From Bacillus sp. B1-b2 (lineage in GTDB: Bacteria > Bacillota > Bacilli > Bacillales > Cytobacillaceae), in contig NZ_WEHU01000003.1 in NCBI RefSeq assembly GCF_009183415.1, positions 1 to 64,000 on the forward strand: a stretch of 64,000 bases of DNA, given 5' to 3'. The position numbers and the translations under genes are program-made. The notes beneath the pieces are model-generated. The model was not told the origin of the DNA, searched no databases, and was given only the letters and a program-made list of their open reading frames with translations. How positions within the stretch are numbered: position 1 is the stretch's first letter; each line of letters starts with the position of its first letter. Positions 16,890-26,510 of this stretch are shown in pieces.

Positions 16890-17459
16890 ATGATTAGAAA
16901 CGCAATTAAATCTGATGCACCTATGATTACTAGTCTTTTATGGGAAATATTCGAGGATATGGAATTACCCTTGCTTCATAAAATTTCAAAGAACAAGCTT
17001 CAAGAGATGGTTGCAGAAGCAGTTTTAGAACCTGCCTATCGATATAGTTTAGATAGAGGGATGGTTTATGAAATAGATGGAGAGGTTGCTGGTATAGCCT
17101 TTGGATATCCATCAGTCGATGAAAGCAGTATTGATGAACCCTTTAAAACAATTCTAGGAAAACATGGATATGATCCAACAGAAGAGTTGTTTACAGATAG
17201 AGAATCCTTGTCTAATGAATGGTATATTGATTCTATTGTGGTGAAAAAAGATTATCGAGGGCTGGGAATAGGCTCCCATTTATTAGAGAACCTAAATTAT
17301 AGAGCGTTGGAGGATGGTTATCATACTATTGGTCTAAATGTAGATATTGATAATACCCAAGCAAAAAAGTTATATTCTAAAATAGGCTTTAAAAAAATTA
17401 CAGATATTATGATAAGTGGTCATCAATATGACCATATGTGTAAAACATTGTCCAATTAA
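16890..17459 (+). CDS. GNAT acetyltransferase in a MerR-controlled operon
   Basis: 189 residues starting MIRNAIKSDAP; the frame is open six codons further up, but GGAGAG precedes the internal ATG. GNAT motifs: WYIDSIVVKKDYRGLGIGSHLL (motif A with RGLGIG for acetyl-CoA pyrophosphate) and ALEDGYHTIGLNVDIDNTQAKKLYSKIGFKK (motif B). It would acetylate a small amine or drug. It sits directly behind a MerR-type promoter and 52 bp before the merR gene, an arrangement like bltD-bltR, where the enzyme acts on polyamines. The substrate here is inference. Confidence 0.9.
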   Translation: MIRNAIKSDAPMITSLLWEIFEDMELPLLHKISKNKLQEMVAEAVLEPAYRYSLDRGMVYEIDGEVAGIAFGYPSVDESSIDEPFKTILGKHGYDPTEELFTDRESLSNEWYIDSIVVKKDYRGLGIGSHLLENLNYRALEDGYHTIGLNVDIDNTQAKKLYSKIGFKKITDIMISGHQYDHMCKTLSN

Positions 17460-17511
17460 TAAACTCGAGGAAATGCCCAATAAAGAACGCATACAGTTAT
17501 GAGGCGAAAGC

Positions 17512-18315
17512 ATGAATTGGAAAATTAACGAAATCACTAGTTTATATGATATAAGCGCGCACACACTTCGTTACTACGAAGAAATTAATTTGGTAGTCCC
17601 TCAAAGGGGAAGCAATAATTATCGCATTTATACAGATGAACATTTACAACAATTAAACATTATTCGTGATTTAAGAAAATTAGATATACCCTTAGAACAT
17701 ATTAAAGATTATCTAGAGAATCGAACAGTACCAAAGACCTTACATTTACTAAAAAAACAAAAACTGTCTATCGAACAAGAGTTAAGGAATCTAAAAGAAA
17801 AGCAAAATAGAATTATAGAAAGAATAGATACATTAACTCATTCAGATCAACTGATAGAAGGTAACTGTAAAATTATTCCCTATCCAGATCGCTATGTAAT
17901 CGTAAGCAACGACATGGATACAGAAAGCGAAAATGTAGATATTTCATTAAAAGAATTATATAAGAAATATCAAAATAAACTACCTTATCTCGATCAATGT
18001 ATGTTTGGGAGCTTTATGTACTTTACTCCTATGAATGGCTATGATGCGATTCAGCATCAAGTATTTTACTACTTAGATTATCATTCAAGTCCAGATAGCA
18101 TGCTGATACCAAAAGGAAGCTATGCCACCATCTGTTATAAAGGCAGCTATGAAAAAACACAGCATTATCTTGCTCAATTGAAAGACTTTATTGTAGAAAA
18201 TAAGTATGAAACAGCTGGTGAGTTTTTTGAAACCTATTTAATCGACTTTCACGAAACCAATGTGGAAGATGAGTATGTAACGAGAATAGAAGTGAGAATT
18301 AAAGATGCTAAATAA
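17512..18315 (+). CDS. MerR-family regulator with effector-binding domain
   Basis: 267 residues. The N-terminal winged helix (INEITSLYDISAHTLRYYEEINLV, then RIYTDEHLQQLNIIRDLRKL) is classic MerR. A dimerisation coiled coil follows (about 85-112), then a GyrI-like multidrug-binding domain (about 120-267, FGSFMYFTPMNGYDAI and GSYATICYKGSY), as in BmrR and BltR. It probably binds a lipophilic cation and remodels the 19-bp-spacer promoter upstream of the acetyltransferase gene. GAGGCGAAAGC precedes the ATG. Confidence 0.94.
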   Translation: MNWKINEITSLYDISAHTLRYYEEINLVVPQRGSNNYRIYTDEHLQQLNIIRDLRKLDIPLEHIKDYLENRTVPKTLHLLKKQKLSIEQELRNLKEKQNRIIERIDTLTHSDQLIEGNCKIIPYPDRYVIVSNDMDTESENVDISLKELYKKYQNKLPYLDQCMFGSFMYFTPMNGYDAIQHQVFYYLDYHSSPDSMLIPKGSYATICYKGSYEKTQHYLAQLKDFIVENKYETAGEFFETYLIDFHETNVEDEYVTRIEVRIKDAK

Positions 18316-18328
18316 GATAAAAGAAGAG

Positions 18329-18371
18329 ACATTACCTTGAAGTTACATACATTTCTAGGTAATGTTTTTTA
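18329..18371 (+). terminator. Terminator of the GNAT-merR operon
   Basis: ACATTACCT pairs with AGGTAATGT across a 19-nt loop and is followed by TTTTT. Confidence 0.8.
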
Positions 18372-18458
18372 TTATGTTTATGTTGTCGAATCCTCTTTTC
18401 GTCTATTTACTCTTCCAGAAATTCAGCATGACTAATATACAGAGATTATATTTTTAAA

Positions 18459-18674
18459 CTATCTAAAAAACACTGTATAAACTAAAAAGCCAATAATAAG
18501 TAAAAGGACTAGTACTCCTGTTCCCCTCCAACCTAGACTACCTACTAAATCGACAAGACTTCCTTGACTAGCTTTATTAAAACTATCACCAACACCACCC
18601 ATACTAGTCTTTTTCAATTCTTGTTGTCTTAATCTTTCTCTTTTTTGTTCTGGTGATTCTTTGTGATTACCCAT
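18459..18674 (-). CDS. DUF6366-like small membrane protein
   Basis: 71 residues from the ATG preceded by AGGAGGAG (the longer frame is not supported). A charged N-terminus MGNHKESPEQKRERLRQQE, the segment SLVDLVGSLGWRGTG, and a C-terminal membrane helix VLVLLLIIGFLVYTVFF match what I know of the DUF6366 family of Bacilli. Single-pass, with the charged end in the cytoplasm. Function unknown. Confidence 0.8.
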   Translation of the reverse strand: MGNHKESPEQKRERLRQQELKKTSMGGVGDSFNKASQGSLVDLVGSLGWRGTGVLVLLLIIGFLVYTVFFR

Positions 18675-18964
18675 TTTACTCCTCCTACTACACATGATGA
18701 ATCCGTTTTTTCGTTTCTCTAATCTATTGTAATGTTTACTTCGTTTCTATTGGCATTAATAAACGGTTTCTTTTCTCGTTTCGAATATAAGCCCGTAAGA
18801 TTTTAACAAGTTTTTTCCCATTGTTTCTCCGACCTTCTACCTTATTCTCTTACTACATATCTATTCTTTATTATTTTTTAATATCCTTTAATTAGTAATT
18901 AATTATGTCTTTACATTGTATAGTTATAATGAAGAAAGGCATTATCGAAGGTGGGGTATGAAAA

Positions 18965-19933
18965 ATGAAAGCTATTATTAGTCAAAAATATGGTACACCT
19001 GATGATTTAATCCTTACCAATCTAGAAAAACCAGTGCCTACAAGCAAGCAAGTTTTAGTAAAGGTTCATGCCGCATCATTAAACTATAGTAATCTTGTAC
19101 TCTTAAGTGGAAAACCATTTCTAGCAAGATTTGCTTTCGGACTGAGAAAACCAAAATACAGTGTACCTGGTAGTGATATGGCTGGAACAGTAGAGAAAGT
19201 TGGAGATGACGTAACCCTTTTTCAACCTGGTGATGATGTTTTCGGTGATTTATCTATTTTTGGATGGGGAGCTTTTTCAGAATATGTATGTGTTCCTGAA
19301 GATGCATTAGTCCTAAAGCCTTCTACTGTTACTTTTGAAGAGGCAGCTGCAACACCAATGGCTGGTGCAACAGCACTACAAGCTCTTAGAAATAAAGGAA
19401 CCATTCAAAAAGGACAGAGGATATTAATATATGGTGCATCTGGTGGTGTAGGAACGTTTGCAGTTCAAATTGCTAAAGCATTTGGTGCAGAAGTGACTGG
19501 TGTATGTAGTACAAGGAATATGGAGATTCTGAAAACGTTAGGTGCAGATTATTGTTTTGATTACCAAAAAGAAGAGATTCCCTTCAAAGAGGCATACTAT
19601 GACTTGATTCTTGGAGTTAATGGATCTAACTCTATTTCTGACTATAAGCACGCTTTAAAAAAGAATGGTACATTCATTCATGTAGGAGGAGCACAATCTC
19701 AATTGTTTCAAACAATGCTTAATGGACCATTTGCTTCCTTCATGGATAAAAAGAATATAACCAACCTTTTGCACAGAACTAATCATGATGATCTCCTTTT
19801 TCTAAAAGATCTATTAGAAAATGGGGACATTAAACCAGTAATTGATAAAACTTTTTCATTAGATAGTATCTCAGACGCATATCAATATTTAGAGGAAGGC
19901 CATGCGCAAGGGAAAATTATTATTACTTTTTAA
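18965..19933 (+). CDS. MDR-family NAD(P)-dependent oxidoreductase (quinone oxidoreductase type)
   Basis: 322 residues. The GroES-like N-terminal domain (AASLNYSNLVLLSGKP, VPGSDMAGTVEKVGDDV, PGDDVFGDL) lacks the zinc-binding Cys residues of alcohol dehydrogenases, which fits the zeta-crystallin/quinone reductase branch. The Rossmann fold carries LIYGASGGVGTFAVQIAKAFGA for NAD(P)H. The C-terminal HAQGKIIITF is typical. It likely reduces quinones or enones in the cytosol. Start ATG follows GAAGGTGGGG. Confidence 0.93.
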   Translation: MKAIISQKYGTPDDLILTNLEKPVPTSKQVLVKVHAASLNYSNLVLLSGKPFLARFAFGLRKPKYSVPGSDMAGTVEKVGDDVTLFQPGDDVFGDLSIFGWGAFSEYVCVPEDALVLKPSTVTFEEAAATPMAGATALQALRNKGTIQKGQRILIYGASGGVGTFAVQIAKAFGAEVTGVCSTRNMEILKTLGADYCFDYQKEEIPFKEAYYDLILGVNGSNSISDYKHALKKNGTFIHVGGAQSQLFQTMLNGPFASFMDKKNITNLLHRTNHDDLLFLKDLLENGDIKPVIDKTFSLDSISDAYQYLEEGHAQGKIIITF

Positions 19934-20027
19934 CAATCCCTCTCCCCTTTTACAAACAGTCATAATAAGTTGAAACTTTTCATCCCCTTCTTACGTATAT
20001 ATACCATGCTAAAAGAAATGAGGGAAT

Positions 20028-20561
20028 TTGATGAAATTAAAAGGGAAAGTAATTAGTGGGATTTTATTAACCACTATCCTATTAACTGGTTGCTCAGAAG
20101 AGATAGAAAAAGGACTGGAAAACGTAAATACGGAAGATATTAATATAGATGAAAATATTTCTACTGTTATTGATGATTTAAAAGGAAATTATGAAGAACA
20201 GTTTATTGATGGCACTAATCAGACGGTTCAAAGCCTTACTGATAGTCTACAAGCATTAAGCGATGTAAATCTTTCTGAAGAAGCCTCCACACTCTTAACA
20301 GAAACTAGTCTTCTTGTTATTTCTAATATGCTAGATACGTATACCTCTCTCTTAACAGATGAACTTAGCACGAAATATGCGGATACAATAAGTGCTATTG
20401 AGGAAGCAAAAGCAAGTGTGGAGAATGTAGATACTCAACTGAAGGAAAGTATAGATGCTGCTAACACCAATGCTCAAGAAGAACTGCAAACCTTAATAGA
20501 TTCAACAGTAGAACAATTAAACTCGGTATCAGAGACGTTAGAAAAAGAGAGTAAGCAATAG
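20028..20561 (+). CDS. Helical lipoprotein
   Basis: 177 residues with a lipoprotein signal peptide ending in the lipobox LLTGC, so it should be lipid-anchored on the outer face of the membrane. The mature part is acidic and almost entirely helical, with repeated Ser/Thr/Glu-rich heptads (NVDTQLKESIDAANTNAQEE, TVEQLNSVSETLEKE), predicting coiled coil. No named domain recognised. Own terminator downstream; start has GAGGGAATTTG upstream. The first ATG is kept, though translation from the preceding codon cannot be excluded. Confidence 0.8.
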   Translation: MMKLKGKVISGILLTTILLTGCSEEIEKGLENVNTEDINIDENISTVIDDLKGNYEEQFIDGTNQTVQSLTDSLQALSDVNLSEEASTLLTETSLLVISNMLDTYTSLLTDELSTKYADTISAIEEAKASVENVDTQLKESIDAANTNAQEELQTLIDSTVEQLNSVSETLEKESKQ

Positions 20562-20571
20562 TGTTTAGAAT

Positions 20572-20599
20572 CCCAACTCATATAGGAGTTGGGGTTTTT
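20572..20599 (+). terminator. Terminator of the lipoprotein gene
   Basis: CCCAACTC pairs with GAGTTGGG across a 6-nt loop and is followed by GTTTTTA. Confidence 0.88.
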
Positions 20600-20691
20600 A
20601 GTTCTTCTTCCTACATCTTTTGTTGTTATGCTATATATATCAGTTACCATGTTCCCTACCAATTCAATAATTATTCCTTCTTTATAACTTA

Positions 20692-20907
20692 TTACTTCTC
20701 ATCATCATAATCCTTTAAATAGACAATAAACTCTTCTTCCCATACTCCATCTACTTTATAATGATTAAGGAGAAATCTATCAAGCTTACAAATCTTTTCC
20801 TGAAATTGTAGACTTTCAGATTTTTCGATAGCTGTAATTAAACCATTTAAATCATTCGTGACTGTACTTAATAATAGTTGATTATAATAATAGTAATTAA
20901 CATTCAT
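20692..20907 (-). CDS. Small hypothetical protein
   Basis: 71 residues from the ATG behind AGGAGGTGG (the longer frame starts before that site). It starts MNVNYYYYNQLLLSTV, is helical in the middle (LITAIEKSESLQFQEKICKLDRFLL) and ends acidic (YLKDYDDEK). Soluble. No family recognised. Confidence 0.65.
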   Translation of the reverse strand: MNVNYYYYNQLLLSTVTNDLNGLITAIEKSESLQFQEKICKLDRFLLNHYKVDGVWEEEFIVYLKDYDDEK

Positions 20908-21432
20908 ATATTTCCACCTCCTATGCCTTAACATTCAATTTAAAAGAACATAAACCTTCTTGTAAAAATCATATAGATGAATTTTACTTGTGAAAAAGGA
21001 TGGAACAATGTTTTTAATTAGCTTCTCTGACAATATTTGGGGTATTCTAAAAAAGGTGTTAGGTGAATGGGTAAAGAGAAAAACCATAGCCTACGTTGTA
21101 TTTAGTGTTCGTTTTTTTCAGACAAAAATAAATAAGCGTAGATTTCCGCCTATATCGTTCTCAGCATAGAAAATCACCTCCAATAGCCGTAGATTTCCGC
21201 CTATTTTCTTATAAACTTAGAAGATAGGCGGATTTTAACGAACTTAACCGTAAAAATGCCCTTATTTCCTTCCCAATAAGCGGCTATTTGGTATTTAACC
21301 GTAATTTTACGCTTATTTTTGCTGTCTATTACGAATAGAGAGAAGCAATAATTTCTTTCACACCATATAGAAGTTTGCTAATCCTTTGCTGCAAGCTTTT
21401 TGGACCCTAGGTAGAGTTCTCTTTCCTATAAC
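20908..21432. repeat. Non-coding stretch with clustered extragenic repeats
   Basis: No gene seen. Between 21129 and 21322 lie about six modules of the extragenic repeat family: AATAAGCGTAGATTTCCGCC (21131), AATAGCCGTAGATTTCCGCC (21182), GATAGGCGGATTTTAACG (21223), TTAACCGTAAAAATGCCC (21244), AATAAGCGGCTATTTGG (21275) and TTAACCGTAATTTTACGCTT (21295). Neighbouring modules alternate orientation, so larger hairpins can form. Confidence 0.65.
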
Positions 21433-21479
21433 AACAAAAGCCCACTTTTCATATGAGCTTTTCATACAAAAAGTGAGCT
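21433..21479 (-). terminator. Terminator of the YebC gene
   Basis: AGCTCACTTTTTGT and AAAAGTGGGCTTTTG form a long stem (one mismatch) on the minus strand, ending in a short T tract. Confidence 0.7.
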
Positions 21480-21567
21480 ATACTATTAGAGTTATTAAGT
21501 CACCATGGGTTTATGTCAGAGTTCTTCAAGATCACTAGATTCCAACCCATCAACTCTTCAAACAATC

Positions 21568-22287
21568 TTACTCCCCTAAATCCACATTATGATAAACTTG
21601 TTGCACATCATCTAACTCTTCAATAGCATCAATCATTTTCTCAAATTGTGCTTGTGCTTCACCATCTAATGTTACATCATTTTGTGCAAGCATTGTTAGC
21701 TCTGCAACAGTGAATTCTGTTACACCAGCTTGTTTAAATGCTTCTTGAACAGCATGGAATTGATCTGGTTCTGCATAAACGATAACAGAATCCTCTTCTT
21801 CCATAATATCACGAACATCTACATCTGCTTCCATTAGAAGCTCTAATGCTTCTTCTTCTGTTTTTCCTTCTACTCCAATAACAGCTGTTGCATCAAACAT
21901 GTAAGAAACAGATCCACTTACTCCCATGTTTCCACCGTTTTTACCGAATGCTGCACGTACATCAGATGCTGTTCTATTTACATTGTTTGTTAAAGCATCA
22001 ACAATAACCATAGAACCGTTTGGACCAAAGCCTTCATAGCGTAATTCATCAAATGTTTCTTCTGAACCGCCTTTTGCTTTTTCAATCGCTTTTTCAATAA
22101 TATGTTTTGGAACACTATATGTTTTCGCACGTTCTAGTACTACTTTTAAAGCTTGATTTGATTCTGGATCAGGCTCTCCTTGTTTTGCAGCAACGTAGAT
22201 TTCACGTCCGAATTTAGCATAAACACGACTAGTATTGGCATCTTTTGACGCTTTCTTGTCTTTAATATTATTCCATTTACGACCCAT
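21568..22287 (-). CDS. yeeI: YebC/PmpR family translation-associated factor
   Basis: 239 residues from [20 protein letters not shown], the standard start of the family; three codons upstream are also open but less well placed to AAGAGAG. Conserved parts include [39 protein letters not shown] and the acidic C-terminal [10 protein letters not shown] and [16 protein letters not shown]. Long annotated as a transcriptional regulator, the family has more recently been tied to helping ribosomes through proline-rich stretches. The form with MGRKWNNI corresponds to the YeeI branch of Bacillus. Confidence 0.95.
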   Translation of the reverse strand: MGRKWNNIKDKKASKDANTSRVYAKFGREIYVAAKQGEPDPESNQALKVVLERAKTYSVPKHIIEKAIEKAKGGSEETFDELRYEGFGPNGSMVIVDALTNNVNRTASDVRAAFGKNGGNMGVSGSVSYMFDATAVIGVEGKTEEEALELLMEADVDVRDIMEEEDSVIVYAEPDQFHAVQEAFKQAGVTEFTVAELTMLAQNDVTLDGEAQAQFEKMIDAIEELDDVQQVYHNVDLGE

Positions 22288-22522
22288 AATGAACACTCTC
22301 TTTCTCTTTTACAATTACCATTGTTTATTATATATAAAGGTAAGCTCGTAGGCAAAATATACTCTGTCTACTGCCCAAAACGTTAAGACCACTAATATTA
22401 TACATCAATTGTCTTTTTTATTCAGCCTTTTACTTAAAAGTTTATGACTAATCCTTGAATACCTATACTTGAACAAGCAAAAGGCTTTAACTTCACCCTT
22501 AAGTGAAGTTAAAACCTACGAA

Positions 22523-24229
22523 TTACAATTTAAATTTATTTACTACTTCTTGCAGTGTTACTGCCATTTTCGTTAAGGTATTGGTTGCTATAACCATTTC
22601 CTCCATTACGGCTGTTTGCTCTTCAGATGCTGCTGAAACATTTTGAGCATGTCCAGAAAACTCACTGGAGCTTTCTGTTAAATTATCTAAAGAAGTCGCA
22701 ATTCTCATACCATTATTATTTATATCAATAATTTTTGTTTCCATTACAGCAATTTGATTTGCAACATTATGTACAGATTTTCTAATGCTTTCAAATGATA
22801 TTCCTGCTTCATCCACTGTAGTTATTCCTTTTTGGACCGCTTCATATCCTTTTGACATCGAGTCAACCGCTTTAATGGATTGCTCTTGAATGAAAATAAT
22901 TTTTTCACTAATTTGATTTGCAGCGCTAGCAGACTCTTCCGCCAATTTACGAACTTCTTCTGCAACTACTGAGAAGCCTTTTCCATGTTCTCCAGCTCGA
23001 GCTGCTTCAATAGAAGCATTTAATGCAAGCAAATTAGTTTGTCCAGCAATATTCGTTATTAAAGATACGATTTCATTAATTTGATTAGAACTCTCGTTTA
23101 AGTATTGAATAACATCTGCTGATTCACTAACATTTTCGTGTATAGTATGCATCTGCTTCACAGCTTTTCCGATTACATCCGAACCCTTTTCTGAGATAGT
23201 TGCAGTATCAGAGGATGCAGTTGTCACTTCTTTCATTCTATTTTTCATATCTTCTAAATGATGAGAAATGTTTTCCACTTCTGTGCTGATTGTTTCAATA
23301 GTACTTGTTTGATCGTTTGTTGCTGTTGCTACTTCTTGAATGGACTCATTTATCATGGAAATAGAGGAGCTTGTTTGCTCCGTACTTGAATATAATTGCT
23401 GAGAAGTTGCTGCTACTTGTTCTGAATTAATAGATACTTGACCAATCAAACCTTTTAATTCGGTTACCATTGTATTTACATTTGTAGTAAGTGCACCAAT
23501 TTCATCATTCGAAGTTACTTTTAATGATTCCTTCGTAAAATCTCCATCAGCTAATGGCTCCACATATTTAGCCAAAGCTACAATTGGTTTGGAGATTCTC
23601 TTACTCATCCAGTATGCAAATAAACTTCCGAGTATAAGAACAATGAGAAAAAGCCCAATCGCAATATAGATAATTTGCTGATTTAATTCATTAATAAAAG
23701 ATGCGTCCATATCAAGCCCAATGATTGCATCTGCTCCATCCACTGGCATAAAGATAGACTTGTGCACACCAAATTCATCTTCATATATATCACTAACTAC
23801 AGTTTCTCCAGCTAGAGCTCTATCCATTTCCTTTGTGAATGAATAGTCTGATCCGTTTTCTTCTGTATCGCTTAAGGCAATAATATGTCCATCATTGCCA
23901 CTTTTCCCTAACACATAAATATTCTCAACATTTGTTTGCCTTTTTAATTCATTTAGTTGTGTTAGTAATCGTTGATAGGCTTGTTGATCTCCTTCTTCTG
24001 CATCACTAACAAATGCTGTATCTATTTCATTAGCAGCAACAGTTAAATTTGCTTGTAAAGTTTGATCTAAACTTTTTAATACTAAATTTACTACAAGACC
24101 TTCTGAACCCATGATCATTACCACAGTATAAATCAAACTACTAATAATGAGAGGAATTAAGTAGCCTTGTAAATTCTTTTTAAAAATAGAGCTTTGTTTC
24201 TTCTTTTTTTGCTTAGTATGTGAGTTCAA
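22523..24229 (-). CDS. Methyl-accepting chemotaxis protein
   Basis: 568 residues. TM1 about 20-45, an extracytoplasmic Cache-like sensor (about 46-185), TM2 about 188-210, HAMP, and a long signalling domain with the conserved hairpin tip [39 protein letters not shown] and methylation-helix repeats on both sides. It should feed CheA/CheW. The TTG start has GGAGAAGGAAC upstream and overlaps the end of the decarboxylase gene by 17 nt, so the two are co-translated and share the c-di-GMP riboswitch. A receptor tied to an amino-acid decarboxylase may sense the substrate or amine product; that is inference. Confidence 0.95.
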   Translation of the reverse strand: MNSHTKQKKKKQSSIFKKNLQGYLIPLIISSLIYTVVMIMGSEGLVVNLVLKSLDQTLQANLTVAANEIDTAFVSDAEEGDQQAYQRLLTQLNELKRQTNVENIYVLGKSGNDGHIIALSDTEENGSDYSFTKEMDRALAGETVVSDIYEDEFGVHKSIFMPVDGADAIIGLDMDASFINELNQQIIYIAIGLFLIVLILGSLFAYWMSKRISKPIVALAKYVEPLADGDFTKESLKVTSNDEIGALTTNVNTMVTELKGLIGQVSINSEQVAATSQQLYSSTEQTSSSISMINESIQEVATATNDQTSTIETISTEVENISHHLEDMKNRMKEVTTASSDTATISEKGSDVIGKAVKQMHTIHENVSESADVIQYLNESSNQINEIVSLITNIAGQTNLLALNASIEAARAGEHGKGFSVVAEEVRKLAEESASAANQISEKIIFIQEQSIKAVDSMSKGYEAVQKGITTVDEAGISFESIRKSVHNVANQIAVMETKIIDINNNGMRIATSLDNLTESSSEFSGHAQNVSAASEEQTAVMEEMVIATNTLTKMAVTLQEVVNKFKL

Positions 24230-25874
24230 GTTCCTTCTCCTCCTGTTTTACCCCTAGTGCTTCAGCAATACGTGGAATAAGAAATTCCATGATTTCATCC
24301 ATATGTTTTGTTTCTGTATAAGGAGAAATCGTAAAGAGCTTAGCAGCATAAACTGGATGACGCTCTTTTGAATCTACCGCATCAATTAAACACACTTTTT
24401 TCGTATCTCCAAAGAAGTACTCTTCTCTGTCTCGACCTAATATTTCAAAAAGCTGATTGTTTAGTTCATTTGTTTTCGCAATTTCTTCTGCTGTAGCCTT
24501 ACCAGCTACTTCATTCTGCCAATTTTCTTTCTCTGCATACATACGGAATACAGATACTGGTCCAATAGTAGGATTAATGACAGCTACATTCGTAAACTCT
24601 TTTTCTATTCTTTCACGGAAAGCTAGATTTACACGAACATAGTTTGCAAGAATTTGCTGATAGCCTTCCACCCCAAATGCTTGTAGAGCTGCATAAATAG
24701 CAATGGAGCTTGCCATTCTAGAACATTCCAATGTGTATCCAGTATGATAGCTACCATATCCACGATTACCAACATAAGGAGTTTCAAACTCTTCTAAATC
24801 TAACAATCCTAAAGAGCTACCATCTTTTGTTAAAAACAAACTAGTTAAGTATGGTGTTTGCCCAAGCTTTTGGAAATCAAAGCATAAACTATCTGCTAAA
24901 TGTACATATTGCATTTTTTCACGAATACTTGCTAAGCCTTCTAAAACATTCGCTTCAAAGTTTAATGGATTTGTTTCAAAATCATAGGAATTAAACAATG
25001 TGTAGAAACCACCTAAAGCTGAATCAGCATGAACATGTACATCATGCAGAGGATGTGTTTCTTTTAATGAATCAATGACATCTTTAATTTCTTTTACATT
25101 ATCAATCCCGAATGAATCTGTTGTCCCTGTTGTTGCCACAATATAGATTGGAATACCACCAGCACTTAATACTTCTTCCATCTTCTTTCTTAAATCCTGA
25201 ATATCCATTGAGTGATCAGCTGTTGTTTTTACACGAATTAAATGATTGCTTCCAATTCCAGTTGCTTCTACTGATTTTAGTAAGCTGTAATGAGCTCCTT
25301 CTGATGCGAAGCAATATAAATTAGATGGTAGTCCCTCTTCTTTTGCTTTCGGAAATTGTTTGGCAATAGCTAAACGTAGTCCTGTAAATACAGCTCCTTG
25401 TCCACCCCATGTTGTATATCCAAAGCTCTTCGTATGATCGTATCCTACTAATTTAGACATCATGGAAACAACCTTCACTTCTGCTTCCGCACCAGCTGGA
25501 CCGTATACATCCCAAAGATTATTTCCATTAACAAGAATAGTAGTTAGCACTCCTAAGATTCCAGGTATACTTGCCATTGGTAATACATTCGAAACAAATC
25601 TGTGTGTATGATATGGATGTCCTTGTACTAGGTCTAAAAGATCCTCTAGCACTTTAGTCATTTCCTTTCCACTTTGTGGTACAGCAGATTGTTCAATTAG
25701 CGTACGATAAAAGTCATCGTCTCTATTTTTTGTTTCACCTAAAATAGATTTCTCTGTATTTTTATTTAAGTCCAGTTCTTTAATTAAACCTGTGATTAAA
25801 TCTAATAAATGTTGTTGTTGATCTACATTTCCATCATCACTTGGAAATAACTTTTGAATATTTTGTAGGTCCAT
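24213..25874 (-). CDS. PLP-dependent group II decarboxylase
   Basis: 553 residues, larger than the roughly 480-residue aromatic amino-acid decarboxylases. PLP-binding features: [11 protein letters not shown] with H195 stacking on the cofactor, [10 protein letters not shown] with D284, and K336 in [12 protein letters not shown] as Schiff-base lysine (the usual form is D-x-H-K). The N-terminal part has [15 protein letters not shown] and [15 protein letters not shown]. It should decarboxylate an amino acid to an amine in the cytosol. The substrate (tyrosine, glutamate, aspartate or other) cannot be read from sequence; the unusual FQK in place of PHK suggests a less studied branch. Start ATG follows AAAGGAG. 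Confidence 0.9.
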   Translation of the reverse strand: MDLQNIQKLFPSDDGNVDQQQHLLDLITGLIKELDLNKNTEKSILGETKNRDDDFYRTLIEQSAVPQSGKEMTKVLEDLLDLVQGHPYHTHRFVSNVLPMASIPGILGVLTTILVNGNNLWDVYGPAGAEAEVKVVSMMSKLVGYDHTKSFGYTTWGGQGAVFTGLRLAIAKQFPKAKEEGLPSNLYCFASEGAHYSLLKSVEATGIGSNHLIRVKTTADHSMDIQDLRKKMEEVLSAGGIPIYIVATTGTTDSFGIDNVKEIKDVIDSLKETHPLHDVHVHADSALGGFYTLFNSYDFETNPLNFEANVLEGLASIREKMQYVHLADSLCFDFQKLGQTPYLTSLFLTKDGSSLGLLDLEEFETPYVGNRGYGSYHTGYTLECSRMASSIAIYAALQAFGVEGYQQILANYVRVNLAFRERIEKEFTNVAVINPTIGPVSVFRMYAEKENWQNEVAGKATAEEIAKTNELNNQLFEILGRDREEYFFGDTKKVCLIDAVDSKERHPVYAAKLFTISPYTETKHMDEIMEFLIPRIAEALGVKQEEKELELTY

Positions 25875-25901
25875 TTTACTATCTCCTTTATTATAAAAAA
25901 T

Positions 25902-25939
25902 AAAAGCATTCTGTCATTTAAAATGGACAAAATGCTTTT
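25902..25939 (-). terminator. Expression-platform terminator behind the c-di-GMP riboswitch
   Basis: On the minus strand AAAAGCATTTTGTCCATTT pairs with AAATGACAGAATGCTTTT, followed by ATTTTTTA, in the leader between the aptamer and the decarboxylase start. It is the likely transcription switch. Confidence 0.85.
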
Positions 25940-25965
25940 GCAGATAAAATAGAATTCTATTTTTG

Positions 25966-26045
25966 TGCAACCCAGCTATCATAGAATCTAGTGATTCCTT
26001 AGATCTGAAGCTTTGCGTCCTCGCCTTTCAACGAGTTTGCCCCAT
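25966..26045 (-). promoter_or_regulatory. Cyclic di-GMP-I (GEMM-I) riboswitch aptamer
   Basis: The minus strand reads GGGGCAAACTCGTTGAAAGG, then CGAGGACGCAAAGCTTCAG, a variable second hairpin, and GATAGCTGGGTTGCAC. These are the conserved blocks of the GEMM-I class: GGGCAAA at the 5' end, a GAAA tetraloop on the first stem, GACGCAAAGC, and GCTGGGTTGC closing P1. It controls the decarboxylase-chemoreceptor operon through the terminator that follows. Whether c-di-GMP turns the operon on or off cannot be told by eye. Confidence 0.93.
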
Positions 26046-26510
26046 ATAGGTAATGTATTATTTTGTTAAAATCTAGTTCTTTTGATTTATCATATCAATT
26101 TTAAAACTATATATCAATGGAACTATTAATATTCAAATTTTGAAAATATTTAAGGTGTTTAGTGACTTTTATCACTAGTTAAATATTCTTATGTTTTGTG
26201 AAAATAATTTTGGGTGCGTAAAATGTATTAGTCTTCATGTTGGGGATTTGGGTGCGTAGTATTTTATGCAACGTGATACTATTAGGTTGGATTTTGTTCC
26301 TTTTTTCTTTTTCTGCACTAAGTTGGGTGCGAACGCAACATTAACTTTATTTTGTAAATGTCCATGTAATCATGTCAATTCTGTCTGTTTAGAGAATGTA
26401 CTAATTTTTTATCTTAATACTTTCTTTTTTCGGTCGCTTATTTTCATTTTGAACGACCTTCCTTTTGATTGTTCCCGATTCGGGATGTGAAGAACCACCT
26501 TGGAACTACG
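26046..26510. other. Intergenic stretch before the repeat array
   Basis: Contains the leader promoter of the decarboxylase operon (not resolved) and three short direct copies of TTGGGTGCG (from 26210, 26248 and 26323), the last running into GAACGCAACATTA, which recurs at 27257 on the far side of the array. No gene is supported. Confidence 0.45.

Noticed and set aside
26266..26490. 74-codon plus-strand frame before the repeat array
   Set aside because: Low-complexity Phe/Cys/Leu translation of AT-rich sequence, no binding site.
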